64,000 nucleotides of DNA from Butyrivibrio sp. GTDB lineage: Bacteria; Bacillota; Clostridia; Lachnospirales; Lachnospiraceae. The notes under the pieces were generated by a model that saw only the letters and a program-made list of their open reading frames with translations, was not told the origin of the DNA and made no database searches. Numbering within the stretch: the first letter of the stretch is position 1; each line of letters opens with the position of its first letter. Location of the stretch: NCBI RefSeq assembly GCF_017635265.1, contig NZ_JAGBLU010000004.1:62001-126000 (forward strand), given 5' to 3'. A program made the translations under genes and the position numbers. This document shows positions 9,096-18,410 of the stretch, in pieces.

Positions 9096-9578
9096 GTGAT
9101 TTTCGTTACACTTGGTACTCAGAAATTTCAAATGAATAGGCTTGTAAAGGCAATTGATGAACTTTCTGAAAAAAATGTTGTACCTGACGAGTTTTTTATA
9201 CAGACAGGTGCTTCTACATATAAGCCCAAACATTGTAAGTATGTGGACTTTATGGATTCCAAAGAGTATGCGAAAAAAATACAGGAGTGTGATCTTTTGA
9301 TAACACATGCAGGAGTTGGAACTATTATAACCGGTAAAAATGCAAACAAACCGGTTATAGTAGTGCCAAGACTCTCTGAATTTGGGGAGCATGTGGATGA
9401 TCATCAAAAAGAGATAGCTCAGGCTTTTTCAAATAAGAAGTGTGTTCTTAGTTGCGAAAATGTTGAAGAACTTCCGGATTATATAGAAAAGTCAAAAACT
9501 TTTGATTTTAAGCCTTATGAAGTTAAAGGTGGAAATGTAGAAGACATTATTCTTAAATTTATGAATATGTTTGAGTAA
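9096..9578 (+). CDS. PssE/Alg13-like glycosyltransferase catalytic subunit
   Basis: Catalytic partner of the Alg14-like protein, 160 aa, GT28 C-terminal domain. It starts MIFVTLGTQKFQMNRL, a family hallmark, and carries ITHAGVGTI (about 69-77), the UDP-sugar-binding segment, followed by VVPRL. It is read from a GTG codon (9096) with AAGGGGG eight bases upstream. The gene lies 24 bases after its partner, and the pair is normally co-expressed in Gram-positive capsule loci. Confidence 0.92.
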   Translation: MIFVTLGTQKFQMNRLVKAIDELSEKNVVPDEFFIQTGASTYKPKHCKYVDFMDSKEYAKKIQECDLLITHAGVGTIITGKNANKPVIVVPRLSEFGEHVDDHQKEIAQAFSNKKCVLSCENVEELPDYIEKSKTFDFKPYEVKGGNVEDIILKFMNMFE

Positions 9579-9601
9579 CAGTTAAACGGCAGGGACATGG
9601 T

Positions 9602-11005
9602 ATGAATCGTAGCAATAAAGGAGCAAATACAAAAGTAATTCAGATTTGTATTGATATTATAGTTTTAGTACTGGTTTATTTTATTGAAAAAAAGATATTT
9701 GGACATTTTTTAAGTGAAGCAACTTATTTAAGATGCTTTTCTTTGGTCCTTGTTTTTGCTGTAGTTTACATTTTGGCAAATAAAGAGGCAAGGATTTATA
9801 ATACGACTTTGTTCTTTTATATGGATAGGTTTTGGAAACTGCTTACAAAGTCCTATCTTATGGCAGCTGTCACTACGATAGTATTTATGTACGTGTATAA
9901 TCCGGGACCAGGCGCTAGAAGGTTTCATCTGTATTATCTTATTTATTCTTACATTGCCATAGTCATTAACATGGTCATCAGCAGGTTTGTTCAGATGATA
10001 ACTACTGACAGATATGCACCTCGCTCAGCTTATGTTGGCGAGTTTGAGGAATATGAGAAATTCAATTATTTCCTGAATAAGACCAGCGTAAAAAATGAAA
10101 GTGTGGGTTATATATTAAAATCCGGAAAAGTTGAAAACAGGGTATTTAACATACTTGGAAATCTTTCTGAACTTGAAGGGATCATTAGAAAATATGAGCT
10201 CGATCAAGTTTATTTTATGCTCCATAGTAATGATAATCTATCTAAAATGCAGGAATATATAGACATATGCCTTGAAATGGGAGTTACTGTGAGAGTAATC
10301 CTCGATGTTGATGGCGGCTACCACATGAAACGTCCCAACAGCTTCGTTAGTTCTGTAGGTACATATCCTTTGATCACTTATCACACTGTTACATTAAATA
10401 CTTATGAACAGGCACTTAAAAGAGTAATGGATATAATCATCAGCCTGATAGGAATTATCATTACATCTCCTATCATGCTTATAACAGCAATAGCTATAAA
10501 GCTTGATTCAAAAGGGCCGGTACTTTTTAAGCAGCAGCGTGTTGGGCAAAATGGAAGAACCTTTTACATGTATAAATTCAGAAGTATGTGCCAGGACGCG
10601 GAGAAAAAGAAAAAAGATCTTCTCTCTCAGAATGAGATGGATGGATTTATGTTCAAAATGAAGGATGATCCAAGAGTTACAAGGGTAGGCAAGTTTATAA
10701 GAAAGACGAGCATAGATGAATTGCCACAGTTTTTTAACGTACTACATGGAGAAATGAGTGTTGTAGGAACAAGACCGCCTACAGTCGATGAAGTTTCAAA
10801 TTATAAACGAAGCCAATGGAGGCGAATCAGCATTAAGCCTGGAATAACAGGAATGTGGCAGATCAGCGGAAGAAACGATATTACAGATTTTGATAAAGTT
10901 GTTGAGCTTGATCTTCGCTATATAGATAATTGGACGATCATGATGGATATGATAATCATATTAAAAACAGTGGGAGTTCTGTTTAAGAGAAAGGGAGCGT
11001 ATTAA
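9602..11005 (+). CDS. Priming sugar-phosphate transferase (WbaP/CpsE type)
   Basis: Polyprenyl glycosylphosphotransferase of 467 aa that transfers a sugar-1-phosphate onto undecaprenyl phosphate to start each repeat unit. The N-terminal half has four predicted membrane helices and a CoA-binding-like domain. The C-terminal catalytic domain begins near 273 (RVMDIIISL) with a re-entrant helix and then shows KGPVLFKQQRVGQNG, YKFRSM (about 325), the conserved Asp-Glu in SIDELPQF, and KPGITGMWQISGR. Its presence early in the operon indicates a Wzx/Wzy-dependent pathway. The sugar (Glc, Gal or a bacillosamine type) cannot be fixed from sequence. Confidence 0.94.
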   Translation: MNRSNKGANTKVIQICIDIIVLVLVYFIEKKIFGHFLSEATYLRCFSLVLVFAVVYILANKEARIYNTTLFFYMDRFWKLLTKSYLMAAVTTIVFMYVYNPGPGARRFHLYYLIYSYIAIVINMVISRFVQMITTDRYAPRSAYVGEFEEYEKFNYFLNKTSVKNESVGYILKSGKVENRVFNILGNLSELEGIIRKYELDQVYFMLHSNDNLSKMQEYIDICLEMGVTVRVILDVDGGYHMKRPNSFVSSVGTYPLITYHTVTLNTYEQALKRVMDIIISLIGIIITSPIMLITAIAIKLDSKGPVLFKQQRVGQNGRTFYMYKFRSMCQDAEKKKKDLLSQNEMDGFMFKMKDDPRVTRVGKFIRKTSIDELPQFFNVLHGEMSVVGTRPPTVDEVSNYKRSQWRRISIKPGITGMWQISGRNDITDFDKVVELDLRYIDNWTIMMDMIIILKTVGVLFKRKGAY

Positions 11006-11018
11006 AAAGGGGGTAGTT

Positions 11019-11282
11019 ATGAATAGAAGTGATGCAATTAAATTAAAGAAAAAGTTAAATGTAACGGATCTGTCTGGTGAAAAAGTGATGATAGATTTTG
11101 ATTCTGGAAAATATTTCATGATCAAAGGGACGGGAAATGATATATGGGATATTATTCAGGAAGAAGTAACAGTTGATGAGATTATAAAAAAGCTGTTGTC
11201 TGAATATGATGTTTCAGAAGAAGTTTGTGAAAAGTCCGTTATGGATTTCCTGGGGAAACTTAAGGAAAACGATTTTATTTGA
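11019..11282 (+). CDS. PqqD-family RiPP recognition element (B1-like)
   Basis: Small PqqD-like protein, 87 aa, with the winged-helix fold used to bind RiPP leader peptides. Visible features are the beta-strand pair (EKVMIDFDSGKYFMIKG), the characteristic T-x-x-D-IWD motif around 39-44 (GTGNDIWDII) and the following helices with VDEIIKKLLSEYDV. In lasso peptide systems the stand-alone B1 protein binds the leader and delivers the precursor to the B2 protease. Here it sits between the priming transferase and the Wzz-BY kinase with AAGGGGG upstream, far from its presumed partners at 23.8 and 37.6 kb. That position links it physically to the polysaccharide operon. Confidence 0.85.
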   Translation: MNRSDAIKLKKKLNVTDLSGEKVMIDFDSGKYFMIKGTGNDIWDIIQEEVTVDEIIKKLLSEYDVSEEVCEKSVMDFLGKLKENDFI

Positions 11283-11311
11283 TCTGACATGTTTTTTGGG
11301 AGGAATAGAGA

Positions 11312-12793
11312 GTGCTCAAAATAATTTTACAGAATTTCCATTTGGAAAAAATCTTCTGGATCATAAAGAAAAACTTAAAATACATGATTCTTGTGGGTTT
11401 TATAACTGGCGTCCTGGCAGGTGTCATAACGCTTATAACCAGAACCAATCTGTATGCAGCACAGATATCTCTTTATGTATATAGTAATCCTGATTATATA
11501 AACGACAGCGGAGTAAACCTTTCATCTAGTGATCTGACGCAGGCAAGCAGCCTTCTTAATTCATATATGCAGATATTGAAAAGCAAAAGCTTTTTAAATT
11601 CGGTCATAGAGGAAGCAGATCTTGATCCTGTTTATTACACTCCGAGTCGTCTTTCTGAAAATATTAAGGCTTCAGCAGTTTCAGGAACAGCTGTATTTAA
11701 AGTTACGGTGTATGACCATAACCCATACAACGCCATGAACATTGCTAACACCATAGGAAAACTTGCTCCTGACAAAATAGTGAGCATTGTTAAATCAGGA
11801 GGAATTGAAGTTCTTGATGAAGCGACTCTTCCTACTATGCCATATGAATCAACCAGTGTTTCTTTGATGGCAATAATTGGTGTATTTGCCGGGGCATTTC
11901 TTGCAGCACTGTTCTTTTTGGTAAAGGGACTTAGAGATACAAGATATAGAAGGGTTTATGAAGTTGTGGACATGTTTAATATTCCTATTCTTGGCATGGT
12001 TCCGTCAGTCAGTGATATGGATGAAAACGGAAATGTTGAAATTCTGTTAAATCAGAAAAGTCCCTTTGTTTTGAAAGAAGCATATAACGATATCCGTACG
12101 AGTCTTTTATATCTCGGAAGAGGAGAAAAATGTCCTGTTTTTGTAATTACAAGTGCTGATTATGAAGAGGGAAAAACTACAAGCAGCATAAATGTTGCGA
12201 CTTCTTTTGCCTGTATGGATAAAAAGACACTTCTTATCGATGCTGATTTAAGAAATGGAGATATAGGAAGAAATCTTAATCTTAGCAATGAAAATGGGCT
12301 TAGCGATTATCTTGCAGGCATTAGCGAACTTACTGTCAACAGAAATGTAATAAATAAGCTTGACGTAATCACAACAGGAACGTATCCTCCAAATCCTATG
12401 GATTTACTTTTTAGTGAAAACTGGAAGAATCTTATACAGAAGAAAAAAGAAGAATACGATGTCATTATTATTGACACTCCTGCAATCGGAGTTGTTTCAG
12501 ACGGAATAGAGATGGCGGATATTTCAACAGCGTATGTTTTAGTTATAAGGGAAATGCTTACAAGGTTTGAAAGAGAGGAACTCATTGTAAGGCGCCTTGA
12601 AGCAGTTGATGCCAATATATGTGGCTTTATTTACAATGCCATTTCAGTACAGTCTGAAGATTATAATCACAAAGAATATGCTAATGGTGGGGATTATGGT
12701 AAGCGTAATAGTACCGGTGTACAACACAGAAAAATATTTAAGAAGATGTCTTCAAAGTCTGGTAAATCAGACGCTGAAAAAAACAGAACTTGA
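11312..12793 (+). CDS. Wzz-type chain length regulator fused to BY tyrosine kinase
   Basis: Polysaccharide co-polymerase and bacterial tyrosine autokinase in one chain, 493 aa (Wzc-like), controlling chain length and export at the membrane. Transmembrane helices lie near 22-44 and 187-208 with the Wzz domain between. The kinase shows a variant Walker A (SADYEEGKTT, about 282, instead of PGEGK), Walker A' LLIDADLR (about 307) and Walker B VIIIDTPA (about 384). The GTG start has GGGAGGA seven bases upstream. The C-terminus is odd: after a Tyr-bearing stretch (EDYNHKEYANGGDYG) it runs 98 bases out of frame across the start of the next GT2 gene, ending in a basic tail rather than a classic Tyr cluster. 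Confidence 0.9.
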   Translation: MLKIILQNFHLEKIFWIIKKNLKYMILVGFITGVLAGVITLITRTNLYAAQISLYVYSNPDYINDSGVNLSSSDLTQASSLLNSYMQILKSKSFLNSVIEEADLDPVYYTPSRLSENIKASAVSGTAVFKVTVYDHNPYNAMNIANTIGKLAPDKIVSIVKSGGIEVLDEATLPTMPYESTSVSLMAIIGVFAGAFLAALFFLVKGLRDTRYRRVYEVVDMFNIPILGMVPSVSDMDENGNVEILLNQKSPFVLKEAYNDIRTSLLYLGRGEKCPVFVITSADYEEGKTTSSINVATSFACMDKKTLLIDADLRNGDIGRNLNLSNENGLSDYLAGISELTVNRNVINKLDVITTGTYPPNPMDLLFSENWKNLIQKKKEEYDVIIIDTPAIGVVSDGIEMADISTAYVLVIREMLTRFEREELIVRRLEAVDANICGFIYNAISVQSEDYNHKEYANGGDYGKRNSTGVQHRKIFKKMSSKSGKSDAEKNRT

Positions 12794-13694
12794 GATAGTA
12801 GTTATTAATGATGGCTCTACTGATGGTTCCCCCATAATACTTGAGGAGTATCAAAGAAAGTATCCTGAGCTTATAAAGGTAGTAAATAAGCAAAATGGAG
12901 GACAGGCAACGGCAAGAAATATGGGAATTGAGCTTGCAAGGGGCGAGTATATTGGCTTTGCTGATTCTGATGATTATGTAGATAAAAGCATGTTTGAAAA
13001 AATGCTTAATCTGGCAAAAAAAGAAGATGCAGATATTGTGGAATGTCATTATCACAGTATGTTGGAAACGAATAGGATTGATGAACGCGGAGAGCCTTTG
13101 TACAAGGAAATAGGTACAAGAGGAACAATTACCAAAAGAGATAATGTAAGAGACTTATTTCTGGACCCACAGGTTTCACCATGGAACAAGCTCTATAAGA
13201 GAAAAGTATTGATAGACGGAAATGTCAGATTCCCAGAGGGGATGATTTATGAAGATACATCCTTTTATATAAAATCTCTTCCATTTGTAAAAAAGCAGTC
13301 CTTTTTGGATGAAAAACTTGTTTATTACAGTGTAAGACAAAAATCAACCATGACATCCAATTTAAACAGTAAGGTTGGTGATATTTTCAAAGTCCTTGAC
13401 GATATAGTAGAGTTTTATCGAAAAAACAGATTTTTTAATGATTATAAAGATGAATTGGAATATTTTTGTGTAAAGATAGCTTTCTGTAGTAATGTCAGCA
13501 GAATAGGAAGAGTTGAAAGTGTAGCTTTACGGAAAGAACTCTTTGACAGGACGTTCAAGTTTGTTAATCGTAATTTTCCTGATTACAAAAGGAATAAATA
13601 TTTTAAAGGGAAGACCGGACTCTATATAAAGTCTGTTAACAGATTAAATATAGGTATCTATGCCAGGGTGCTTTCAAAGGTAATGATAGGATGA
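12696..13694 (+). CDS. GT2 glycosyltransferase
   Basis: Family 2 (GT-A fold) glycosyltransferase, 332 aa, adding a sugar to the growing lipid-linked repeat unit. It begins MVSVIVPVYNTEKYL, with the nucleotide-binding Asp in VVINDGSTDGS and the DXD-like FADSDDYV near 90. An acceptor-side EDTSFY follows near 190. I chose the ATG at 12696 because the conserved domain starts there; GGTGGGG precedes it at short distance. The first 98 bases overlap the BY kinase in another frame, which is unusual. Its stop overlaps the next start (ATGA). Confidence 0.9.
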   Translation: MVSVIVPVYNTEKYLRRCLQSLVNQTLKKTELEIVVINDGSTDGSPIILEEYQRKYPELIKVVNKQNGGQATARNMGIELARGEYIGFADSDDYVDKSMFEKMLNLAKKEDADIVECHYHSMLETNRIDERGEPLYKEIGTRGTITKRDNVRDLFLDPQVSPWNKLYKRKVLIDGNVRFPEGMIYEDTSFYIKSLPFVKKQSFLDEKLVYYSVRQKSTMTSNLNSKVGDIFKVLDDIVEFYRKNRFFNDYKDELEYFCVKIAFCSNVSRIGRVESVALRKELFDRTFKFVNRNFPDYKRNKYFKGKTGLYIKSVNRLNIGIYARVLSKVMIG

Positions 13695-14620
13695 GTGACA
13701 AAATATCGGTGGCATTAGCCACTTATAATGGTGAGAAATACATACAAGAGCAGCTAAAGTCAATTTTAAGACAGACGCTTAAAGTTGATGAAATAATAAT
13801 TTGCGATGATATTTCTTCAGATAATACAGAGGAAGTAGTAAAAAAGTTTATTCGTGACAATGCCCTGGAAAATAGAATTGATTTTAAAGTAAATGAACAT
13901 AACCTTGGATATGCTTCAAATTTTATTAAAGCTCTGCGTCAGACAACAGGAGATTATATCTTTTTTTGTGATCAGGATGATATTTGGGTAGATGACAGAG
14001 TAGAGAATATGGTCAGAATCTTAAAGGAAAATCCGGATGTTCTTATGATTGGTTCTGAGTTTGAGCCATTTAAATCGTCTGATGATGCACCTGATGTACC
14101 CGGGTGGGAGCTTTCAAAGTTTAAAAATGATGGAAGTCTTGAAAAGCTTTATTTTAATTCAGAAAACATATTTATCGGGTGCCAGGGATGCACCATGGCA
14201 ATGAAAAGAAGCTTTCTGGATGAGATTGATAAATATTGGTACACAGGATGGGCTCATGATGAATATGTCTGGAAATTAGCACTATCTATGGAGGGACTTT
14301 ATTTTTATCATAAGGTAACTTTAAAAAGACGTTTACATTCAAGTAATGTTACTCTCCATAAGGAACATGAAAAAGAAAAAAGACTTAAGTATCTTACAGA
14401 TCTTCTAAAGAGCCATGAAAAAACTTTAGAATTTATAAAATCCCAAAACTGCGATAAAGAGAAAATTAAGCTCTTAAAACGGCATATTAAAGCGACAAAT
14501 TTAAGAATCAATCTTATAAAAAATAGGAAATTACTGAATTCGTTACTGCTTCTTGGATATATGGATTGTTATCATAAAAAAAGATCCATACCGGTAGAAC
14601 TTGTTATGGCAATGAAATAA
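13691..14620 (+). CDS. GT2 glycosyltransferase (rhamnosyltransferase-like)
   Basis: Family 2 transferase of 309 aa. It begins SVALATYNGEKYIQEQL and shows IICDDISSDNT and the DXD-type FFCDQDDIWV motif (about 95-104). The ALATYNG and FCDQDDIW forms are typical of the RfbF/RgpB-like subgroup that often transfers rhamnose (inference). A GWAHDEYVW segment (about 195) provides the putative catalytic base. It overlaps the previous gene by 4 bases and ends 10 bases before the polymerase gene. Confidence 0.9.
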   Translation: MSDKISVALATYNGEKYIQEQLKSILRQTLKVDEIIICDDISSDNTEEVVKKFIRDNALENRIDFKVNEHNLGYASNFIKALRQTTGDYIFFCDQDDIWVDDRVENMVRILKENPDVLMIGSEFEPFKSSDDAPDVPGWELSKFKNDGSLEKLYFNSENIFIGCQGCTMAMKRSFLDEIDKYWYTGWAHDEYVWKLALSMEGLYFYHKVTLKRRLHSSNVTLHKEHEKEKRLKYLTDLLKSHEKTLEFIKSQNCDKEKIKLLKRHIKATNLRINLIKNRKLLNSLLLLGYMDCYHKKRSIPVELVMAMK

Positions 14621-14630
14621 AGGATATTTA

Positions 14631-16010
14631 ATGACTGCACTTTGTAAAAGCTATGAAAAAACTACAAGTAAATATCTTAAAACTCCAAGAGAGAGAACTG
14701 TTTTTTACAGAATAGCAGTTTTCTATATTTTTGCACTTTACGTAATGCCTCAGTATTTTGGCATTCCAAATCCTGTTTTTGATCTGACTCTGGTAAGAAT
14801 AGGTATCATATTTGTACTTACATTTATCATACTTGATTATGACAGAAGCAGGGATTTTGTTAATATGCTTGCCGGTGACTTTATGTTAAAGTCTTTGATA
14901 CCTTATTTAATTGTCCTTGCCTATACCATGGTATTAAGAGTTGATATTAATGCTTTATTAAATCCACTTATAGAATTGCTTGAGATGTATCTTTTGATTT
15001 ATGTAATAAAGGACAGCTTTGGAGTTGATAGGACATTAAAAATAATTCTTGGTTTTATCTATCTGCTCATTATCCTTGGAATAGTGGAAGCAATAATGAA
15101 GGTTTCTCCCTTTTCTTATCTGGTTACAATAAATGGAATTTATACAGGAAGATACATAAGAGGTGGAAATTACAGGATAATGAGTAATTGTGGTCATTCA
15201 CTTGGATATGGACTTATGCTGATGACAGTGCTGCCATTTTCAGGATATGACATTGAAAACAAGACATTTAATATATACAGAAGGCCACTTCTTTTAATTG
15301 GAATCATAGTTAATGTTTTTCTTACAGGATCAAGGGCAACGCTTGGTGTAGCAGGTGCTGAACTGGCACTGATGTTCATATTTTCAGATGCTAAATACTT
15401 AAAGAAAAATATATTGGTGACAGTATCATCAATTATTGTTTTTTTGGGAATTACATTTTGCATTCAGACAACGGGACCTGGACAGTATATACTTTTACAG
15501 CTTACAAGCCTTATTGATACACTTTTTGATACCCAGTTTTCAGTAAAATATGGGGCGAATCTTACTCAGCTTAATCAAAGCGCTGCATACAGAGAGCTTT
15601 TAAAGGAAATATTTCATGTTGAGTGGCTTAATCCTGTTTTGGGCATAGGAAGAAAAAGAGGTTTTTCTGGAGTTGTAGACGGGCGTGTAATCAGGTCTAT
15701 AGACAGTTTTTATATTTCTGAATATGTAAGATATGCCTATCCCGGAATGATAGCATATCTTTTCTTCCTGGCAGTTATGGGAATCAGAATGCTTATAGCT
15801 ATCTGGAAAACCAGATCTGCACTTGTGAGAATGCTTTTCGTTGGCTCTGTCAGCTATTGTATTCATTTATATATTGCGGATTCTTTACAGACATTAAAGT
15901 ATTTATATGTGCTTTTTGCATTATATGTCTGTTGTGAGAAAACGCCATATATCCCGGAACATAAGGGAAGATATTTTGAAAAAAGGAAGTCAAGATATGT
16001 CAAAAAATGA
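14631..16010 (+). CDS. Wzy-like O-antigen/capsule polymerase
   Basis: Integral membrane protein of 459 aa with about ten to twelve hydrophobic helices and a large extracytoplasmic loop (about 285-380). The motif GSRATLGVAGAELAL resembles the Wzy/WaaL signature region. It should polymerise lipid-linked repeat units on the outer face of the membrane, together with the flippase at 29.8 kb and the co-polymerase at 11.3 kb. AAAGGA lies six bases before the start. Sequence divergence in this family is high, so a ligase role cannot be excluded, but no lipid A-type acceptor is expected in this organism. Confidence 0.82.
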   Translation: MTALCKSYEKTTSKYLKTPRERTVFYRIAVFYIFALYVMPQYFGIPNPVFDLTLVRIGIIFVLTFIILDYDRSRDFVNMLAGDFMLKSLIPYLIVLAYTMVLRVDINALLNPLIELLEMYLLIYVIKDSFGVDRTLKIILGFIYLLIILGIVEAIMKVSPFSYLVTINGIYTGRYIRGGNYRIMSNCGHSLGYGLMLMTVLPFSGYDIENKTFNIYRRPLLLIGIIVNVFLTGSRATLGVAGAELALMFIFSDAKYLKKNILVTVSSIIVFLGITFCIQTTGPGQYILLQLTSLIDTLFDTQFSVKYGANLTQLNQSAAYRELLKEIFHVEWLNPVLGIGRKRGFSGVVDGRVIRSIDSFYISEYVRYAYPGMIAYLFFLAVMGIRMLIAIWKTRSALVRMLFVGSVSYCIHLYIADSLQTLKYLYVLFALYVCCEKTPYIPEHKGRYFEKRKSRYVKK

Positions 16011-16944
16011 CAATAAGATCCTAAACAGAATAAAGGACAGAATGTTTCTTGGAACAATATATGACCAGATTATTCTCAAGACCAAGTATACCGATGAGAA
16101 AACTCATTTTTTATACAGTGTAATGGTTGGACAAAAGCACCGAATGATCTTTTACAGACGGTTTAAGAAAAAATACCTTGAAAGATGCACATCTGAAAGA
16201 CCGTGGGAGATGCTTGAGAAAAAGAATAATTGCGATACGGTCTGGGTGATGTGGCTTCAGGGAATAGATAAAGCGCCAGACATAGTGAAAAAATGTATTG
16301 ATAGTCAAAAAAAATATATGCCCGGGAAAAAGTTTATTTTTTTGGATGAAAACAATATTTCACAGTATGTAAAGCTGCCGGATCATATAGAACAAAAGAG
16401 GAAAAAAGGTATTATTGGCAATGCTCATTACAGTGACCTTGTCAGAAATGAGCTGCTGATCAAATATGGTGGATATTGGATAGATTCAACTGTTTTAATG
16501 ACAGATGGGAATTTAATAAAAAAAATAAATGAACTGCCACTATTTATGCCAAGTTACTATTATTTTGGATTTAATCCTGAAATTATGGAACTAAACAACT
16601 GGTTTATACACAGCTGTACTAATAATAATATGTTATGTCTTTTACAAAAAATGCTTTTTGAATATTGGAAAGATTATAACTATGCTTCGAATTACTATAT
16701 TTACCATATATTCGGGACTATAGTAAATGATTTCTATAAAGATGAGTTCGAAAGTATTCCTATAGTAAGTCAGGCGCAGTCACATGTACTTGCAACATAC
16801 ATTTATGATGAGTTTAATCAGGAGAAATACGAACTTTTAAAAGAAACCACAGGAATCCATAAGCTAAGTACAAGATTCGAAGATGAAAAGATAAATAAGA
16901 AAGGATCATTTTACGATGTCGTTATCAATCAGGGAAACTACTGA
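15997..16944 (+). CDS. Capsular polysaccharide synthesis protein (Caps_synth, GT32-like)
   Basis: Cytoplasmic glycosyltransferase-like protein of 315 aa. The family marks are VWVMWLQGIDKAPDIVKKC (about 80-98), YSDLVRNELLIKYGGYWIDST (described by its elements: SDLVRNELL, then GGYWID at about 160) and a final HKLST segment. GGxWxD corresponds to the DXD-containing loop of GT32-type enzymes. The start was set at ATG 15997, which has AAAGGAAG upstream and overlaps the polymerase gene by 14 bases. An adjacent gene encodes a second DXD transferase; the two may act in sequence on one repeat unit. Confidence 0.86.
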   Translation: MSKNDNKILNRIKDRMFLGTIYDQIILKTKYTDEKTHFLYSVMVGQKHRMIFYRRFKKKYLERCTSERPWEMLEKKNNCDTVWVMWLQGIDKAPDIVKKCIDSQKKYMPGKKFIFLDENNISQYVKLPDHIEQKRKKGIIGNAHYSDLVRNELLIKYGGYWIDSTVLMTDGNLIKKINELPLFMPSYYYFGFNPEIMELNNWFIHSCTNNNMLCLLQKMLFEYWKDYNYASNYYIYHIFGTIVNDFYKDEFESIPIVSQAQSHVLATYIYDEFNQEKYELLKETTGIHKLSTRFEDEKINKKGSFYDVVINQGNY

Positions 16945-17818
16945 TGTAAATGTAATAAAGAACATACATCCTGAAAGCGGAAACAAGATTCCGAAGATAA
17001 TTCATTACTGCTGGTTTGGAGGAAAGCCACTGCCTGAAGATTTAAAAAAGTGTATCGAGTCCTGGGAAAAGCTTGAAGGTTATACGGTAATGCGCTGGGA
17101 CGAATCAAACTGCAGTTTTGATGAAAATGATTTTGTAAGGAATACCTATAAGGATAAACAGCTCGGATTTATAGGTGACTATTACAGGTTAAAAGCTGTT
17201 TATGAGTACGGCGGAATATATCTGGACACTGATGTGAAAATCAATAAGAGCTTTGACAAGCTCCTTGGTCATAACCTGTTTTTGAATTTTATCTTTGACT
17301 GTTCTGTGGGTTCTGCCATAATCGGTGGACAAAAGAACAACCCTTTAATAAAAGGGCTTCTTGATATGTATGATAAGACGGTCATAGTTAAGGATTCTAA
17401 TAAAAAAGCATCCAAGGTATTTGAGTTCAGAGACGATAAGCTTTTCGTTCACGGATATGCCACCAGCAATTACTATTACACCTACTACATTCTTAAGCAC
17501 TATCCGGAATTTAAACTCAATAACAAATATCAGGATTTGGGAGATTTTGTAATTTATCCCAAAGAATATTTTGAAATCGGATCAATTCTCGGAAATCATT
17601 ATGCAGTACATCTTTGCGCAGGAGAGTGGAGGATAAAAGAAGATGATTCAAAGAGCCTTAAAAATACAGTAAAGAAAACAATAAAAAAGAATCAGAAGCT
17701 TTTTGATATGATCCAAATACTTGTAAGAAAAAGAAGATATAACATCTTGAAAAAAGAAATACCTTTTTACGCATATTCAGTTGCACAAAGAAATGGAACC
17801 ACTTTGCCGGAGCTATAA
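16916..17818 (+). CDS. DXD-motif glycosyltransferase (GT32 family)
   Basis: Glycosyltransferase of 300 aa in the Gly_transf_sug/GT32 group. After about 25 residues it shows KIPKIIHYCWFGGKPLP, typical of this family, then FIGDYYRLKAVYEYGG and the metal-binding YLDTDV (about 103-108). The GT32 group includes mannosyl-, galactosyl- and GlcNAc-transferases; the donor here is unknown. Its start overlaps the previous gene by 29 bases in another frame, with AAAGGA about nine bases upstream. It carries a basic C-terminal tail rich in Lys. Confidence 0.9.
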   Translation: MSLSIRETTDVNVIKNIHPESGNKIPKIIHYCWFGGKPLPEDLKKCIESWEKLEGYTVMRWDESNCSFDENDFVRNTYKDKQLGFIGDYYRLKAVYEYGGIYLDTDVKINKSFDKLLGHNLFLNFIFDCSVGSAIIGGQKNNPLIKGLLDMYDKTVIVKDSNKKASKVFEFRDDKLFVHGYATSNYYYTYYILKHYPEFKLNNKYQDLGDFVIYPKEYFEIGSILGNHYAVHLCAGEWRIKEDDSKSLKNTVKKTIKKNQKLFDMIQILVRKRRYNILKKEIPFYAYSVAQRNGTTLPEL

Positions 17819-17819
17819 A

Positions 17820-18410
17820 ATGAAACCAGGTTTTTGGACACAATTCAGAATACTATTTATTGAACAGACAGCCGGAATCCGACTTGGGGATTTTCTTATT
17901 GTTATTATACTTTCAGCACTTTTGACATTTATTCCCAGCTATATTATGCATATAAAACGTGGCACGTCTTTTGACAGAATAATCCATGTTTATATAACTT
18001 TTCTTTATATTGGAGTAATGCTGCTATTTACCATAATAAGAAGAAAAGCGGGATCAAGATCGGGAAGGATAGTTACTGATTTTGACTTTGGTATGACCTT
18101 TAGTGGCATTTATTCAAGAAGGCAGGTTATTTACTGCCTTATGAATGTGGTTTTATTTATTCCTTTTGGTCTGTTTTTGGGACTGTTCAGAAAAAAAGAG
18201 TCTTTCATGAAAATAATAATCATGACTATGTTACTTGGGTTTCTTTCAAGTTTTTGCATTGAAGTAACACAGCATATTACCAAAACCGGCGTATTTGAAG
18301 TTACAGATCTTGCCACTAATGTGGCAGGTACCGTTATAGGGGCATTTTTGGCAGCATTATCAAACTGCATGTTCAGAGTAATAAGGAACTATAATAATGA
18401 GAAACGATAA
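17820..18410 (+). CDS. VanZ-like membrane protein
   Basis: VanZ-family protein of 196 aa with four or five hydrophobic helices. Family marks are VVLFIPFGLFLG (about 108-119) and the polar CIEVTQ...GVFEVTDLATNVAGTVIG region near 155-180, with conserved Asp-Asn in TDLATN. VanZ is associated with low-level teicoplanin resistance, and relatives are common in cell-envelope loci, but the biochemical activity is unknown. The ATG at 17820 lies directly after the previous stop with GGAG seven bases upstream; an in-frame ATG at 17781 would overlap the previous gene. Confidence 0.87.
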   Translation: MKPGFWTQFRILFIEQTAGIRLGDFLIVIILSALLTFIPSYIMHIKRGTSFDRIIHVYITFLYIGVMLLFTIIRRKAGSRSGRIVTDFDFGMTFSGIYSRRQVIYCLMNVVLFIPFGLFLGLFRKKESFMKIIIMTMLLGFLSSFCIEVTQHITKTGVFEVTDLATNVAGTVIGAFLAALSNCMFRVIRNYNNEKR

